NCBI GenBank assembly: GCA_033439765.1
Contig: JAULSN010000001.1
Coordinates: 1,178,001-1,242,000 of the forward strand
DNA: 64,000 bases
Direction of reading: 5' to 3'
DNA from: Lasiosphaeria ovina
Taxonomy: Eukaryota; Ascomycota; Sordariomycetes; Sordariales; Lasiosphaeriaceae
The position numbers and the translations under genes were made by a program. Within the stretch, counting starts at the first letter, position 1; every line of letters begins with the position of its first letter. The notes beneath the pieces are model-generated. The model did not search any database. It had not been told where the DNA came from and saw only the letters and a program-made list of their open reading frames with translations. Shown here in pieces: positions 36,437 through 47,317 of this stretch.

Positions 36437-38396
36437 TTAGTACTCGGCCTCACCCTCTTCAGGCTCGGTCGAGTCAGCAGCAACCTCCTCGTAGTCCTTC
36501 TCTAGAGCAGCGAGATCCTCGCGGGCCTCGCTGAACTCGCCTTCCTCCATGCCCTCACCCACATACCAGTGGACGAAGGCACGCTTGCTGTACATGAGGT
36601 CGAACTTGTAGTCCAGACGAGACCAGGCCTCAGCGATAGCAGTTGTGTTGGAAAGCATGGACACGGAACGGTCGACTGACGCGAGGCCGCCATCACTTGG
36701 CGAAGCAGGAACCGCAACCGGCTTCTGGTAGTTGATACCAATCTTGAAGCCAGTTGGGCACCATTCGACCAGGTTGAAGGAAGCCTTCGCCTTCAGAGCG
36801 GCCACAGCGGCGCTGCAGTCGCGGGGCACCACATCTCCACGATAAAGGAGAGCGACAGCCATATACTTGCCATTGCGAGGGTCGCAGACCACCATTTGGT
36901 TGTTGGGCTCAAAGCCTACACACGCGAGTCAGTGCACCGAGTGGCGAGCAGAGAATTACAATCACACATACACTGGAAGGTCAGGTCGGAGACCTTGAAG
37001 CTCTCGTGAGCGCTCTTAGCAGCCGAAATAACAGGAGCATAGCTGATCAAGGGGTAGTGGATACGAGGATACGGGACCAGGTTGGTCTGGAACTCGTTGA
37101 GATCGACATTGAGGGCTCCATCGAACCGCAGAGAGGAAGTGATGGAAGAGACGACCTGAGCGATGAGTCGATTGAGGTGCTCGTAACTCGGTCGGGGGAT
37201 GTCCAAGTTCCGGCGGCAGATGTCGTACACGGCCTCGTTATCGACAAGGAACGTGCAGTCAGAGTTCTCAATGGTGCTATGCGTCGAAAGGACGGCATTG
37301 TACGGCTCAACAACGGCTGTCGAAACTCGCGGAGCCGGGTAGACGGCAAACTCGAGCTTGCACTTCTTACCATAGTCAGTGGCCAGACGCTCCAGGAGAA
37401 GAGAACCGAAGCCGGACCCAGTGCCGCCGCCAAAGGAGTGGAAGATGAGGAATCCCTGGAGGGAGTGGCAGTTATCTGTCATCTCAAGTCAGAAAATTGC
37501 GCGGTACAAGAGGACGCGAGGGGGCCATGTTACCAGCAACCCGGCGGATGCGGTCAATGACGTTGTCGACCATCTCCTTGCCAATGGTGTAGTGACCGCG
37601 GGCATAGTTGTTGGCCGCATCCTCCTTCCCGCTTATCAGAAGCTCGGGGTGGAAAAGTTGGCGATAGGTACCAGTGCGAATCTCGTCGATCGGGGAAGGG
37701 TCAAGATCGACAAAGATGGACCGAGGGACGTATTTGCCGTTGCTCGTCTCGGTGAAGAAGGTCTCAAAAGAGCCAGCATCACCAACATCCCCGGCATTGG
37801 GAGCCGGCCGGCCATCGGCTCCGAGACCATGCTCAAGGAGGTATCTGGGCCAGAAAGTCAGTCTGTGGACGCAACCGGGGGTTGTGTGGGTAGGCGGTGA
37901 AGGCTCACAGTTCCCAGGCGCTGTTACCGAGCTGGGTGCCAGCCTGGCCCAGGTGGAGATGAAGAATCTATTCGCAGCTGCGTTAGGTACCTTGAATTCT
38001 GGTATTTGCGAAACTGGAAGCTGTTATGGGCATGGGGGCTTGGCGGGATCGAGCAGCGCTATCACGGTCTAGCCTGGGCCTGGGCAGGAAGAAGGTCTAG
38101 GCAAGGAGTGGATGCGAGCAGCTGCAAAACTGCAAACACACAATCCGATATCAGGAGACCAGCGAGGGCGGTAGGGAGGGCGACGAGAGCTATGTAGGTT
38201 GGCAAGGCAGAAGCAACTGGGACTGTCGCGGTGGTTTAGGTTGTCGATATCGTGAGGTGAGGTGGTGATCGAGGCTTCCTTGAAGCAATCGCTTGGAATA
38301 TGGATAGGGGCCTTCTGAAGCACCCGAGAAGCTTGAATTTATGCAGGGCGAAGAACAGGAGCAAGCGACTTTGCGTGGTCTTACCTCGCCTCTCAT
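36437..38396 (-). CDS. Alpha-tubulin
   Basis: Five exons (38385-38396, 37909-37967, 37534-37844, 36972-37475, 36437-36915) give 454 aa. Exon 1 codes only MRGE and is followed by a 417-nt intron; exon 2 begins [20 protein letters not shown]. The GTP-binding tubulin signature [16 protein letters not shown] is present, as are [36 protein letters not shown], the alpha-specific catalytic Glu region ([32 protein letters not shown]), [14 protein letters not shown] and [23 protein letters not shown]. The C-terminal tail ends EAEY, so the tyrosination-type terminal Tyr is kept. Alpha-tubulin pairs with beta-tubulin in microtubules. The N-terminus resembles the second alpha-tubulin isot­ype of filamentous fungi. 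Splice joins are certain because the family is highly conserved. Confidence 0.97.
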
Positions 38397-39643
38397 TTTG
38401 TCAAGCCGCGTCCACAATATAAATATTCGCTGGGAGTCGGAGGGAAGAAGATACGGAGAGCGCACAGCGCGGTAGCGAACAAGCAACAAGAAAGGGGAAG
38501 CAGAGACGGTCGCCCGGAGGTAGGAAGTAGGTCCTCTTGTCGATGAAGGCGTGGATATTTGTGGGTGCTGGGAGGGGCATATTTGTGTGGGGCCCCAAGC
38601 GCAAGCTGTCAAGCGCCTCGCGATTGGCTGTATCCGGGACCTGCCCTGCGCGGCGGCTTGCTACTAGACAGGAAGTTCCCTGTACTTCAGGGGCAGCTGC
38701 ATTGTCGCGTCTGCCCCGCACCTGGAATGCGCCCAGACTTCTCACCGCTCGACTTTTAGACTAGTGAGGTAGCGGCCACTCCACGCTCCACAGCGTCTTT
38801 CCTAAGCCCAACCATCTAATGCAATCCACCTAACCACCAAACATTTTGACTTTGCGCCCCGGGAAGAGGTCCTGCAAGGAACCTCGGACCTTCCCGCCCC
38901 CTTCAAATACCTCCTTATTGGGGCGTGATTGATGAGCTAGTCAAGCGAAGATTGAACCTGGGATGCTAAAGAGTTTCCAGGTTGGACACACCCCGATACC
39001 AAGGAAGGTATTGGGTTCGTCAAACATGTCCGGGTAAGGTAGCCCAATGATGGGTTGATTAAAGTCCAGGGCCTAGCCTCCAGCTAGAGATTTTTATAGG
39101 AGGGTTCCTACATAGTACATATTCAAGGTCGTAAACACTTAGGTTTGGTGCTTATATGTCAACCCCTCGATCAGAGATCGGTACAATGCAGTGCAACGAC
39201 AGATAAGCACCATCTTAAAACAGACTGAGGAGCAAGTTTCACTCGAGTCTCTTCTCTTTTAAAGACGTTTCTTTATTTGCACAACCGTATTTTATAATAG
39301 TAACATGAGATCCTATGTCGCATCAATACCTACCCATATACAGACATAGAGTAAGGACATTAGTTGCGGTAAGCCACACATTTATCATCACTCGCTCCTG
39401 GTTATAAGAGCAGCCGATATCAGTGATACATTTTCCATTTTCCAGTACCTCGAGAACATCAATGATTTCGTCCGGCTTGTCAGAACCCCCCCGAGCCCCA
39501 GTAATGCCCATTAATACGTCCCCAATGCGCGCAGTCTTTTGTCCCGATATTCAATTAAGGACCATGCAACCACCAACAGGATAACGAGAAGCTCAAATTG
39601 CAACCCAGTTCGAAATGCGACAAAATCTGAGAATCATGTTCAT
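38397..39643. other. Intergenic region
   Basis: About 1.25 kb covering the alpha-tubulin promoter and the 3' flank of the GPI-protein gene. The part at about 39120-39540 is AT-rich, with a short minus-strand ORF (39323-39511) that I do not support. Confidence 0.5.
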
Positions 39644-40420
39644 TTACAATGAAAAGATGGCCAAGGACAGACCGCCGAACAAGGCAAACGAGCTGACAAA
39701 GAACGATGTTGCACCGCTTGTATTGGTCGGGGCGGAGGTCGACGACGTCCTGGTAGAGCCGCCCGTGGTCAAGACGTTGGTGGCGGTCGTGCGGGTAGTG
39801 GACAGGTTGCTCGGGGGCGCCAAGCTGGTGGTGAGAGTCGACGAGGGAGGCGTTGTGACCGTAGTGCTGTCAGTCGTGGCTGGGGCGGTAGTAGAGGCTG
39901 ACGATGACAGCGATGTCGATTCCAATGTCGCAGAAGTAGTAGTAGAAGCAGTCGACCCGGCCGAGGTCGTGGAGGTTGTCCCGATCACACCGCCAGTGAT
40001 TTCGAACGGATTACCCCATTGGAAGATGGAAGTATTGCTCTCCAGGCTGATCTGAATGCCATACGTCGCCAACGCTCCAAGCTCCTTGTTGACAGCCCAC
40101 GAGAAGGTTCCCGCGGTCTGGTCAACACCAGCTGATGAACGTCAGCATGATCCCCGCCACTTAGGTGGGTGGTATATGGCGCGCTTACCTGCGATGCTAT
40201 TGACGACCTTCAAGAACCCGGGAGTAGGGCCGCCAAGGAGGTCAATGGCGATGGGGCCTGTGTGAACTGTGCTCGGCTCCCATACAATCTTGTACGAGGA
40301 GCCGGCAGGAATCTTCTCTCCCTTGGTCGGCTGGCTAATAGCATCGAACCCTGGAGTGGGCAACTTTTGGGCGAGGACAGCGCTCGCGAAAGCGACGGCG
40401 GTAGCGATAGAGAAGTGCAT
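39644..40420 (-). CDS. Kre9/Knh1-like GPI-anchored cell-surface protein
   Basis: Two exons (40189-40420, 39644-40131) give 239 aa. A signal peptide is visible (MHFSIATAVAFASAVLAQ, cleavage likely after Ala-Gln). The N-terminal domain is of the yeast Kre9/Knh1 N-terminal type: FDAISQPTKGEKIPAGSSYKIVWEPSTVHTGPIAIDLLGG, then GVDQTAGTFSWAVNKELGALATYGIQISLE and FQWGNPFEI. Next comes a Ser/Thr-rich stalk of about 100 residues suited to O-mannosylation. The C-terminus is a GPI-attachment signal: small residues (NTSGATS) followed by a hydrophobic tail (FFVSSFALFGGLSLAIFSL). Such proteins end up in the plasma membrane or cell wall and are linked to beta-glucan assembly or act as surface matrix proteins; the precise role is unknown. 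Confidence 0.88.
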
Positions 40421-42699
40421 TTTGTTGAATGTTGAATATGTATCCCGACAGTATAACTTGAAGAGCAGAAATATCAGAAAGTTATTCAGTCGAGACCGAA
40501 CAGAGACGCGAACGGCGCTGTGCGTTATTTTTGTCAAACGAGAGACCAGAACAAGAATGGATGGGCCCAGAAAAGGATGAGATTCAAAAGAGCGACAGGC
40601 TGGGGGCTATAAGTAAAAGAATGACTGTGGCGGCGAAGTGACAACGGCGAACATAAAAGAGAGGCGCGAATGAGTTGTGAAAGGGGAAAGAGGAAAACCG
40701 AGGAGATGGAGACGGCAGCTTGTGTGACATTACCAACTGGGACAGCTTAGCGGCGGTAACCTGGAAGCTCGATGGTGGAGGCGTGACAGACTTGACAGGC
40801 CACACCAACCTCGGTGAGCCTATTATGACTGCGCCTTTGGTAAATGAAACAGGACCCTCCATGTCTACTCCGCCAGCCCGTCCCATCTCAGGTGGGTTCC
40901 TCCCCTTTCGAACCAGGTACCAGATCTGCCTGGGACTCCAATATCAATCCCGTTCCTAGATGCCTCCCCCTTGACTCGCGAGACATGCAAAACTTGCCCA
41001 TGCCTCAGGAAGTCAAGTCCATGTTTTGTGAAAGCGTCAAGATGCTGAAATGGCGAAAGGAGCTGCTGCAATTGCGATGTGTCACGGAGTGTCATTGATG
41101 GGTGCGGACGGGGGCCACCATCCCAAACGGGAAATGAGCCTTGGGCTTCGGCCCCCCATCAGCGCGGTTACGTCCTTCGGTAGGCCTGTCGCCCACCAAT
41201 GCATCGCCGTTTTTCTTTTCGGGGGCACAGCGGAACCCTCAGAACCCAAGAAGTTCAGACGACAGCCACCACGTCAGTTTCTAGACCCCTCTTACACAAA
41301 TCAGAACTCTACTCGTAAATATTATCAGGCATTCCAGACTCGCTCACTCATCCATTGTCATTACAATGCTCCGAATACGTAATATTCCGCGAGTTAAACT
41401 TTGGTGTGGATGGCAGACATGGCAGGCGCGAACCTCGACGTTTGGACGCATTCGCCAAACAGCGCACGGGTCGAATCCTTCTCCAATCGCCATCCTTGGC
41501 CACTTTAGAGAATTCCGCAGCGTTACCTTTACAGCCCAGGCTCGCACAGCCACTCATAAAACCATGCGCACCATCCTGCAAGCCTTCGGCATAAGAGATC
41601 CAGTCCGATGTCAGCTCGCATCTCAGCCTTCGGACTCGCCCTCAAGTCGTCATGGCTTCGCGAAACGGCCTCTTCTTCTCAGCTCGAGACTGGTGCCAAC
41701 TCTTTTCAGCTTCATTTGAAGTTCACCAAGTCAAACATCCCCAGTAACTTGGCGTCCAAGACGGGGACTGAGCCACTTCTCGTCGTTCTATGGCTCCTGT
41801 GGCTCCCGTCCAAGACACACAGCCGCTGAAAACGTGGGCGACAGTTTCTTGACGAAATCTGAGCCAAGGCACAGTCTCTTCGCGGCAATGATGCGCGCTT
41901 AACGAAGAAATTTGCAGACCTCACGATACCTTGGTGAGGCATCCCTAGTTCCCTAGTCCCTTCTCAAGGTCCAAGTCAGACCTGGGGTGCTGCGCATGCT
42001 GCGGTAGTCATCCCCTTCGAGCCACCTCTACTATGCAGCCCTACAACACGTTCGTTGCCTGCACCCCGCATCTTCCATGTTAGCAGCAGGCCTGGTCTAC
42101 CGGAGGTTAATTCGTCAGCCACCAACGGCCCACCATCACCTTATTACCGACCTGGCCTGGGATTGGGATGAATGTCCCTACACTTGTACACTTTTCCGTG
42201 GTCGATTTGATTCCGCATTTTCTCTGTTAGTACCTGTTTCTGTCTCGCTCTCCGCCGACAATGCGATACCTATTCTTGGAGAACACAGCCGCATCGAGTT
42301 CCATTGAACCGCCACGGCGCGTTATCTTTCCTACTAGTGTACATTACATTACATGCTTAGGCGTGATGTGTCAAAGTCCTCCCCTACCCGAATCGAATCA
42401 TTCTCGATGTGGCAGGGAAAGAAACATGGAACAACCATGGAAGACATCCACAAAATACACTAATCCGCCAACATCTCACCAGGAACTATTCGTCAGATGA
42501 AAAGAAAAAATTGGCATTATGGACTCAAGTGTGCTGAATTGGGGCAAGCCTTCACTTTTTGTGTATGTACAGCCTAGGCCTCCGTGTTTGTCGTCTGCTT
42601 CTCTTCGTGTCTCTCTCTCCGCAGCAGCATTTTCTATAACTTCTTCACCTCGGACGGCAGAAGTCGAGCCCTCCCCTCCCTCACACACCCACTTCGCAT
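40421..42699. other. Long intergenic region, no gene seen
   Basis: About 2.3 kb upstream of the GPI-protein gene and downstream of the NTF2-like gene. The largest ORFs (about 117 codons near 41366-41719) have no domain and no splice-supported continuation. Confidence 0.5.
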
Positions 42700-43215
42700 T
42701 TAGCCTTCCCAGGTGTAGTTGCCGCCCATATTAAGCAGCCAGATCAAACTGTTGAACTCGACGTCCAAGCTCTTGATTTGCCAGGCGCCGGTCTCCTTGG
42801 TCGCGCCAATGAGGGTGATGCCTCTGCTAGGCAGATCGGCAGCGCCGAATGTTGCGTGCCAGCGCAGGCCGATTGCCGAGCACGAGACGGAATCGACGCT
42901 GTCGACGACGAGGGGGAACGGCGGGTTGGAAGCCTGCGCCTCCATGAAAATCTTCTTGGTTGCGAACGTGGGATCGCCGAGCGGCTTAAAGATGAAGGTG
43001 TTGATGCTGTCAGACCTGTCGACGAACTCCTCGGCGCAGTACTTGATGCAGTCGGCGTCCTGGTAGTTGGCGATGAGCCTCGTGTAGGCCTCGACGAGTT
43101 CCTTGGCATCCGCATCCGTCAGGCAGTCGGCGCGCGGCGCGAGGAGTGACCTCAGAGAGGGAAATGCCGCTGCCGAGCTGGCAGTGGCGACGAGAGCGAG
43201 GATTGAAAAACGCAT
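42700..43215 (-). CDS. Secreted NTF2-like domain protein
   Basis: This single-exon protein has 171 aa. The N-terminus is a clear signal peptide (MRFSILALVATASSAAA, then FPSLRSLLAPR with a possible Kex2-like Arg site). The mature part starts with a helical region (CLTDADAKELVEAYTRLIANYQDADCIKYCAEEFVDRSDSINTF) followed by alternating strands (PLVVDSVDSVSCSAIGLRWHATFGA, GITLIGATKETGAWQIKSLDVEFNS). This is the helix-then-beta-sheet cone plan of SnoaL/NTF2-like folds, known as a secreted family in ascomycetes. Four cysteines lie in the mature part and probably form disulfides. The in-frame upstream Met (43332) would bury the signal peptide and is rejected. The function is unknown; it may act outside the cell or as an effector-type protein. 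Confidence 0.82.
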   Translation of the reverse strand: MRFSILALVATASSAAAFPSLRSLLAPRADCLTDADAKELVEAYTRLIANYQDADCIKYCAEEFVDRSDSINTFIFKPLGDPTFATKKIFMEAQASNPPFPLVVDSVDSVSCSAIGLRWHATFGAADLPSRGITLIGATKETGAWQIKSLDVEFNSLIWLLNMGGNYTWEG

Positions 43216-44767
43216 CTTTGCGGTAGCTTGAATTGACCTTGCTTTGATGATTCGAGGAGTAAGAAGCTTTCCACGCCCTTCTCTGATGCCCACCTCTCCT
43301 GCAGCGAATGACGACGTATTTATACACGGCATTCTTTCTTCGGATTTATGATATCGAGAGCTATCGATCTATCTATCCCTGGATTCTTGGAAGACGCATA
43401 CCGGCACCGAAGTTGGTGCGCCCTTGAAAGCCATTGCCCAGCGACGCAAATTGGAAGCTGAATTTATCCAGCGATCCCGACCTGCGTTTAATAAGCCATC
43501 CACGGACGTCCGACGACCAAGCGCTCAACCTCCGCCCCGGGGGCTCTGCGGTCTTTTCGGTTTCTTGGATTCTATCGGCACCAAGGCCGACGCCTCTTGC
43601 ACTGCAGCTCTTGGAAAATGGGTGGGCAATGCAATCCGGCTCTGACAGACTGGCAAAGGCGGAATCTAGGCGGCTCGGACCCGAGTGGCGCACCCTTCAT
43701 CAACGCGTCCCTGCACATTATATGGCCAAGAAGGGGGACACGAGTATTAACCTCCGGAAAACAATGCCCCGGATGGACCAAGCTGGCGGCTCGAATATAG
43801 TGTGCGGCATCTATATCATGAGGCTCCCAGCGGGAAGTCGAGCCTGGCGATAGACGCCCCCCCATAATTCAGGCTCAGGGGTCAGCTCGCTCGTCGTGGT
43901 CCTAAAAAGGGACATGGCCCCTCGGAGCTCCAAGGCCCCCTAGACGTGATTGCGTACGCAAGACCTCCCTTTACCGAAGAGCATATTTTTATATATTCTT
44001 GGGTTGCCGAACATCCGGTTGCATTGTCGATGCTCATTCTTTCTCGGGCATAGCAGCCGCCTGTCCCGTCTGCCTTTGCCAGCATGTCTTGTCTCTGCGC
44101 CCCGGGCCAAGAACACTTCACAAGCTCTCGTCCAGTGTGTACTTGGATAGATATAGCATGTTGTGGAGCCCGAGGTGGGAAGAAGGCCCCCCCCCCCATC
44201 TTTCCAAGATTCCGGGTTTCTCGGCGGACCTACCCCTTTACTTGTTTGCTGCTCAAGTATGGGAAACGATAGATGGTATCCATCGTATGACTTTGCATCT
44301 CTGCCCCTTGCGGCAGGGATGCAAGCTGTTTAACCATGTATGTCTATTCCTGTCCGCCCAGTCTCCTACTCTTCACCCGGTTGCCTGGCAGAACTGTGAC
44401 CGCATGGAGGTTGGCCCTGCATTTTCTTCTCGCTTGAATGAGAGACAATATTTAGCACTTTGAGTTGCCGTACGTTCCAGTTGCCCAATCGCTCTGCAAT
44501 AGCTGGTCAGGTTGGTAATGTTTACTCTATTTCCGCAACGATCCCCCAAACACACAGACATATTTTGTCTAAAGTTGTCGACCCCGTGCCTCGAAATCCA
44601 TCTCGCTTGGATTGAGCGACTCTTTGTTGGTTTCTTACCTCCGCAATAGTCGAGATTAAAATAAATTTTGCTATTGAAGCATATTTGCTTCCGTTCCCCT
44701 TTTTCCCTCTTCCTCTGGCTGGTCGCTTGGCTCATGGATGCGGATTGCGGAGCCAACGTGCATCAAA
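43216..44767. other. Long intergenic region
   Basis: About 1.55 kb upstream of the NTF2-like gene. It ends at the tRNA gene. No supported ORF. Confidence 0.5.
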
Positions 44768-44868
44768 GGCAAGGTAGCCAAGCGGTCTACGGCGCCAGGT
44801 TCAGGTCAACCTGAATTCTCTCTCCTGGTCTCAGAAATGGGGCGTGGGTTCGAATCCCACCCTTGTCA
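44768..44868 (+). tRNA. tRNA-Leu (anticodon CAG), with intron
   Basis: A 7-bp acceptor stem (GGCAAGG with CCTTGTC, one G-T pair) and discriminator A frame the gene. The D arm is GCC-loop-GGC, the anticodon stem is CCAGG/CCTGG, and the anticodon loop TTCAGG puts CAG at 44802-44804. A long class-II variable region and the T arm GTGGGTTCGAATCCCAC follow. About 17 nt (roughly 44806-44822) lie between position 37 and the 3' side of the loop and form the canonical nuclear tRNA intron. The long variable arm fits Leu. B-box GGTTCGAATCC is present; a T-run follows at about 44870. Confidence 0.93.
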
Positions 44869-45707
44869 GACTTTTTGCCTGCACGCTCCCTTAGCTGGAC
44901 CGATCAGGTAATCGCGCAACCGCTCAGGCTCAATTGTTATTTGTTACTCTGTTTTCGTATATTCATTCGATGTCGTTTAACGGCGTCGTTTTTGCCTCCG
45001 TGGATGGGACTTATTCGTACCTTTTTTCTCTTTTTCTCTTTTCGGTCGCTGCATTGGTAGGCAATAGTAAAACCACAGTGTCAAAGAAGAGTTCTCAGAC
45101 CTTGAATCCAAACTTTGCCTGCTCCACTGTAGACAAGATTTCAACAATAACGCCTCCTAATTACTATCCAAACACGATCAAAAATGCCAATGGAAAAAGA
45201 GGTGAGTACCTAGATATAATTTCCTCTAACATCCTGATTTCAGCACAGGCCTGAGACTCTGAAGTCAAGCTTGGTGTCTTTATTTGCCTGTATGGATATA
45301 CCGCTAGGGAAACAATCAGATTCACGCGTTTGCTCCAAAGACATGGCGAGTCATAGGGGCTTTAATTATTCTCGCTGTCTGTCTTGTTTCTTGTTTCTTG
45401 TTTCAGTTCCAGCTGTCAGTCCGTGACAGATGTGCATGCCCATGTCCAGCATGGTAAACCACCTTTACCTACATCCCTTACTGGTTACCTCGTAATAGTA
45501 ACTCCCGGCCCGTCGAGTGATTGTCTGTCTTGCAGCACCCCGACACCCTCTTTTTTTCAAACCTAGATACAACACGACCGCTTCCACTTTAGTCATTTCC
45601 CTGTGATCGTCTACATAGAGTTGTGGAGGCAGAATCAAGGCCCAGTTTGATTGGCGCCGCCAAATAAGTTGCCTAGCAACGTTTGTGGCAAAAGCAACAG
45701 AGACTAA
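44869..45707. other. Intergenic region downstream of the tRNA
   Basis: AT-rich sequence with the Pol III terminator T-run directly after the tRNA. Nothing else is supported. Confidence 0.5.
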
Positions 45708-46429
45708 TTAGTTGATGACAACAAGGATACTGGCCGTGTGGATCTCGAGAGTGTCGGCGTGGGCCAGGACGACGTCGATCTTGTTGGCGTCCGCGGCGGG
45801 GCACTTGCCCGTGCCCCTGAGGCCGAAGATGTAGATGCCGAGGTTCTCCTTGCCGAGCAGGTGCGAGTTGTGCATGGGGCGCAGGACTCTCTTGGCGACG
45901 CCCGCCGGCTGCACCAGTTTGCTGGCCATCATGTTGTCCGTGTTGGCCAGCCGCACCTCGAGCACGTCCTCGCCGTGCCCGTCCTTGATGATGGTCGCCT
46001 TGCCCCGCAGCACTGGTAGCGTCGGGCTCGCGGTCGTGGCCGGCAGCATCTCGTCGTCGAAGCACTTGTTGAGCGCCTCGGCGAGGGGGAGGATGTATGC
46101 GTCGCGGACTGGGTCCGCCGGCGGTGCGGGCGGCGCGGCCTGGCTTGGTGGCAACGTACCTGATTTTGCCGGGGCCGGTGCCGCCTGGTTATGCTTGTCA
46201 ACTATTATGACCCATGACGCGTGCGTATTATTATGTACTCATATTTAGGGGGCTGTAGGAACAGTTCTGATGCGGCCAATGACTTGCCCTCGGGTTCTTC
46301 ACTCGCAGTTGGCGCGCCCTGGTGGTGCATGTGAATGTACAGATCGTTGTGGGCGAAGAGCAAGCTCGAGATGCCCTCGACCGAAACATTGCCCGATGAT
46401 GCCGTGAGAATATCTCCAAGCTCGTTGAC
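45708..46429 (-). CDS. Hypothetical gene, frame interrupted once
   Basis: The downstream part (about 46250 to the stop at 45708) reads ASWVIIVDKHNQ, a Pro/Ala linker, then PVRDAYILPLAEALNKCFDDEML, LPVLRGKATIIKDGHGEDVLEVRLANTD and GKENLGIYIFGLRGTG, with coding-like codon use. The upstream part (46429 to a stop at 46205) reads VNELGDILTASSGNVSVEGISSLLFAHNDLYIHMHHQ in a different frame. Either a 1-nt indel near 46205-46240 separates them, or a short weak intron (GTGAAG...ATGAG, 65 nt) joins them. An acceptor (GGGCACAG) just upstream and a donor (GTAAGC at 46542) suggest one more 5' exon. No family is recognised and no start codon is fixed. The gene is divergent from the similarly broken gene at 47318. 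Confidence 0.35.
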
Positions 46430-47317
46430 ATGTTTGCTGTGCCCCGAAACAGAAATTCAAAAGTAGGCTATGTTACCGGTGCTGCTGTACGAATTGTTTC
46501 AATCTTGTTGACATGATGTCTGATGTGCCACGATCTGCTTACATGGATCGTAATTCGGCAAGCCAGCTCCTTTGGGGGCGGCAGTGAATGGATGTTGTCT
46601 TATACCCGCCGACCCAATCAACGGGCTACGTTTATCTCTGCGAAAGGCATACGCCACTCACGCCGCGTCGGCGTTGATGACCGTTGGGCGCACATGGGCT
46701 GCGATTGAGGCATCACCGTATTCTCCTTAAAGAACCCAGACGGTCAAAACAAAGACATCGTAAGACCCAGCATCAGACCGGTCCTAATTTAAGCATCAGA
46801 CACATACAGCGAATGCCGCGTGTCGCAAATAGGGCAACTTTGGGATGTAGGAACACATCAATAAAGCCGAGATGTAATGTTGACCATGTCTCGCATGAAC
46901 CACGCCGGCCTCGACAGCGAGACGTTCCACGCCACACGTGCGGGCCACCCAGATAGGCGTCCAAGGACCAAACAGGCAGCATACGAACTTCGGTGAGGCT
47001 CAGGGTAAACTCGCAGCACGCTTTTGATCTTCTCTTGCGTAGCATGGCCAGCGGCCCATACTGTCTGGGGTTTCAGGGAGTGCTCATGTCTCCGTTGGCT
47101 GTCGGGGATAGGCAAGAGCGTGCACGAAGACATGTATAAAAGAGGTGTGCCTGACGAGGGAGATCCGGGTTGCACTCTGTTCTGTATCACAAGCTCATTG
47201 CCATAATCCCCATCTCAGTCCATCAAGCAACAGAACCCCAGCCCCAATTCCCAGAGCCGAGGTGCCCGTTCAGCATCGTTCTGCCCTCATATCACTGCCG
47301 TGACCCTACTCGAAGCC

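Noticed and set aside
39323..39511. 62-codon minus-strand ORF (ends LCLYMGRY)
   Set aside because: Short, AT-rich and isolated. The first half looks faintly protein-like, but nothing supports a gene.
41366..41719. 117-codon ORF in the long gap at 40.4-42.7 kb
   Set aside because: Irregular composition and no homologous pattern or splice continuation; not better than chance.
44934..45254. 106-codon ORF downstream of the tRNA
   Set aside because: AT-rich and phenylalanine/serine-rich with no domain; follows the Pol III terminator and is likely non-coding.
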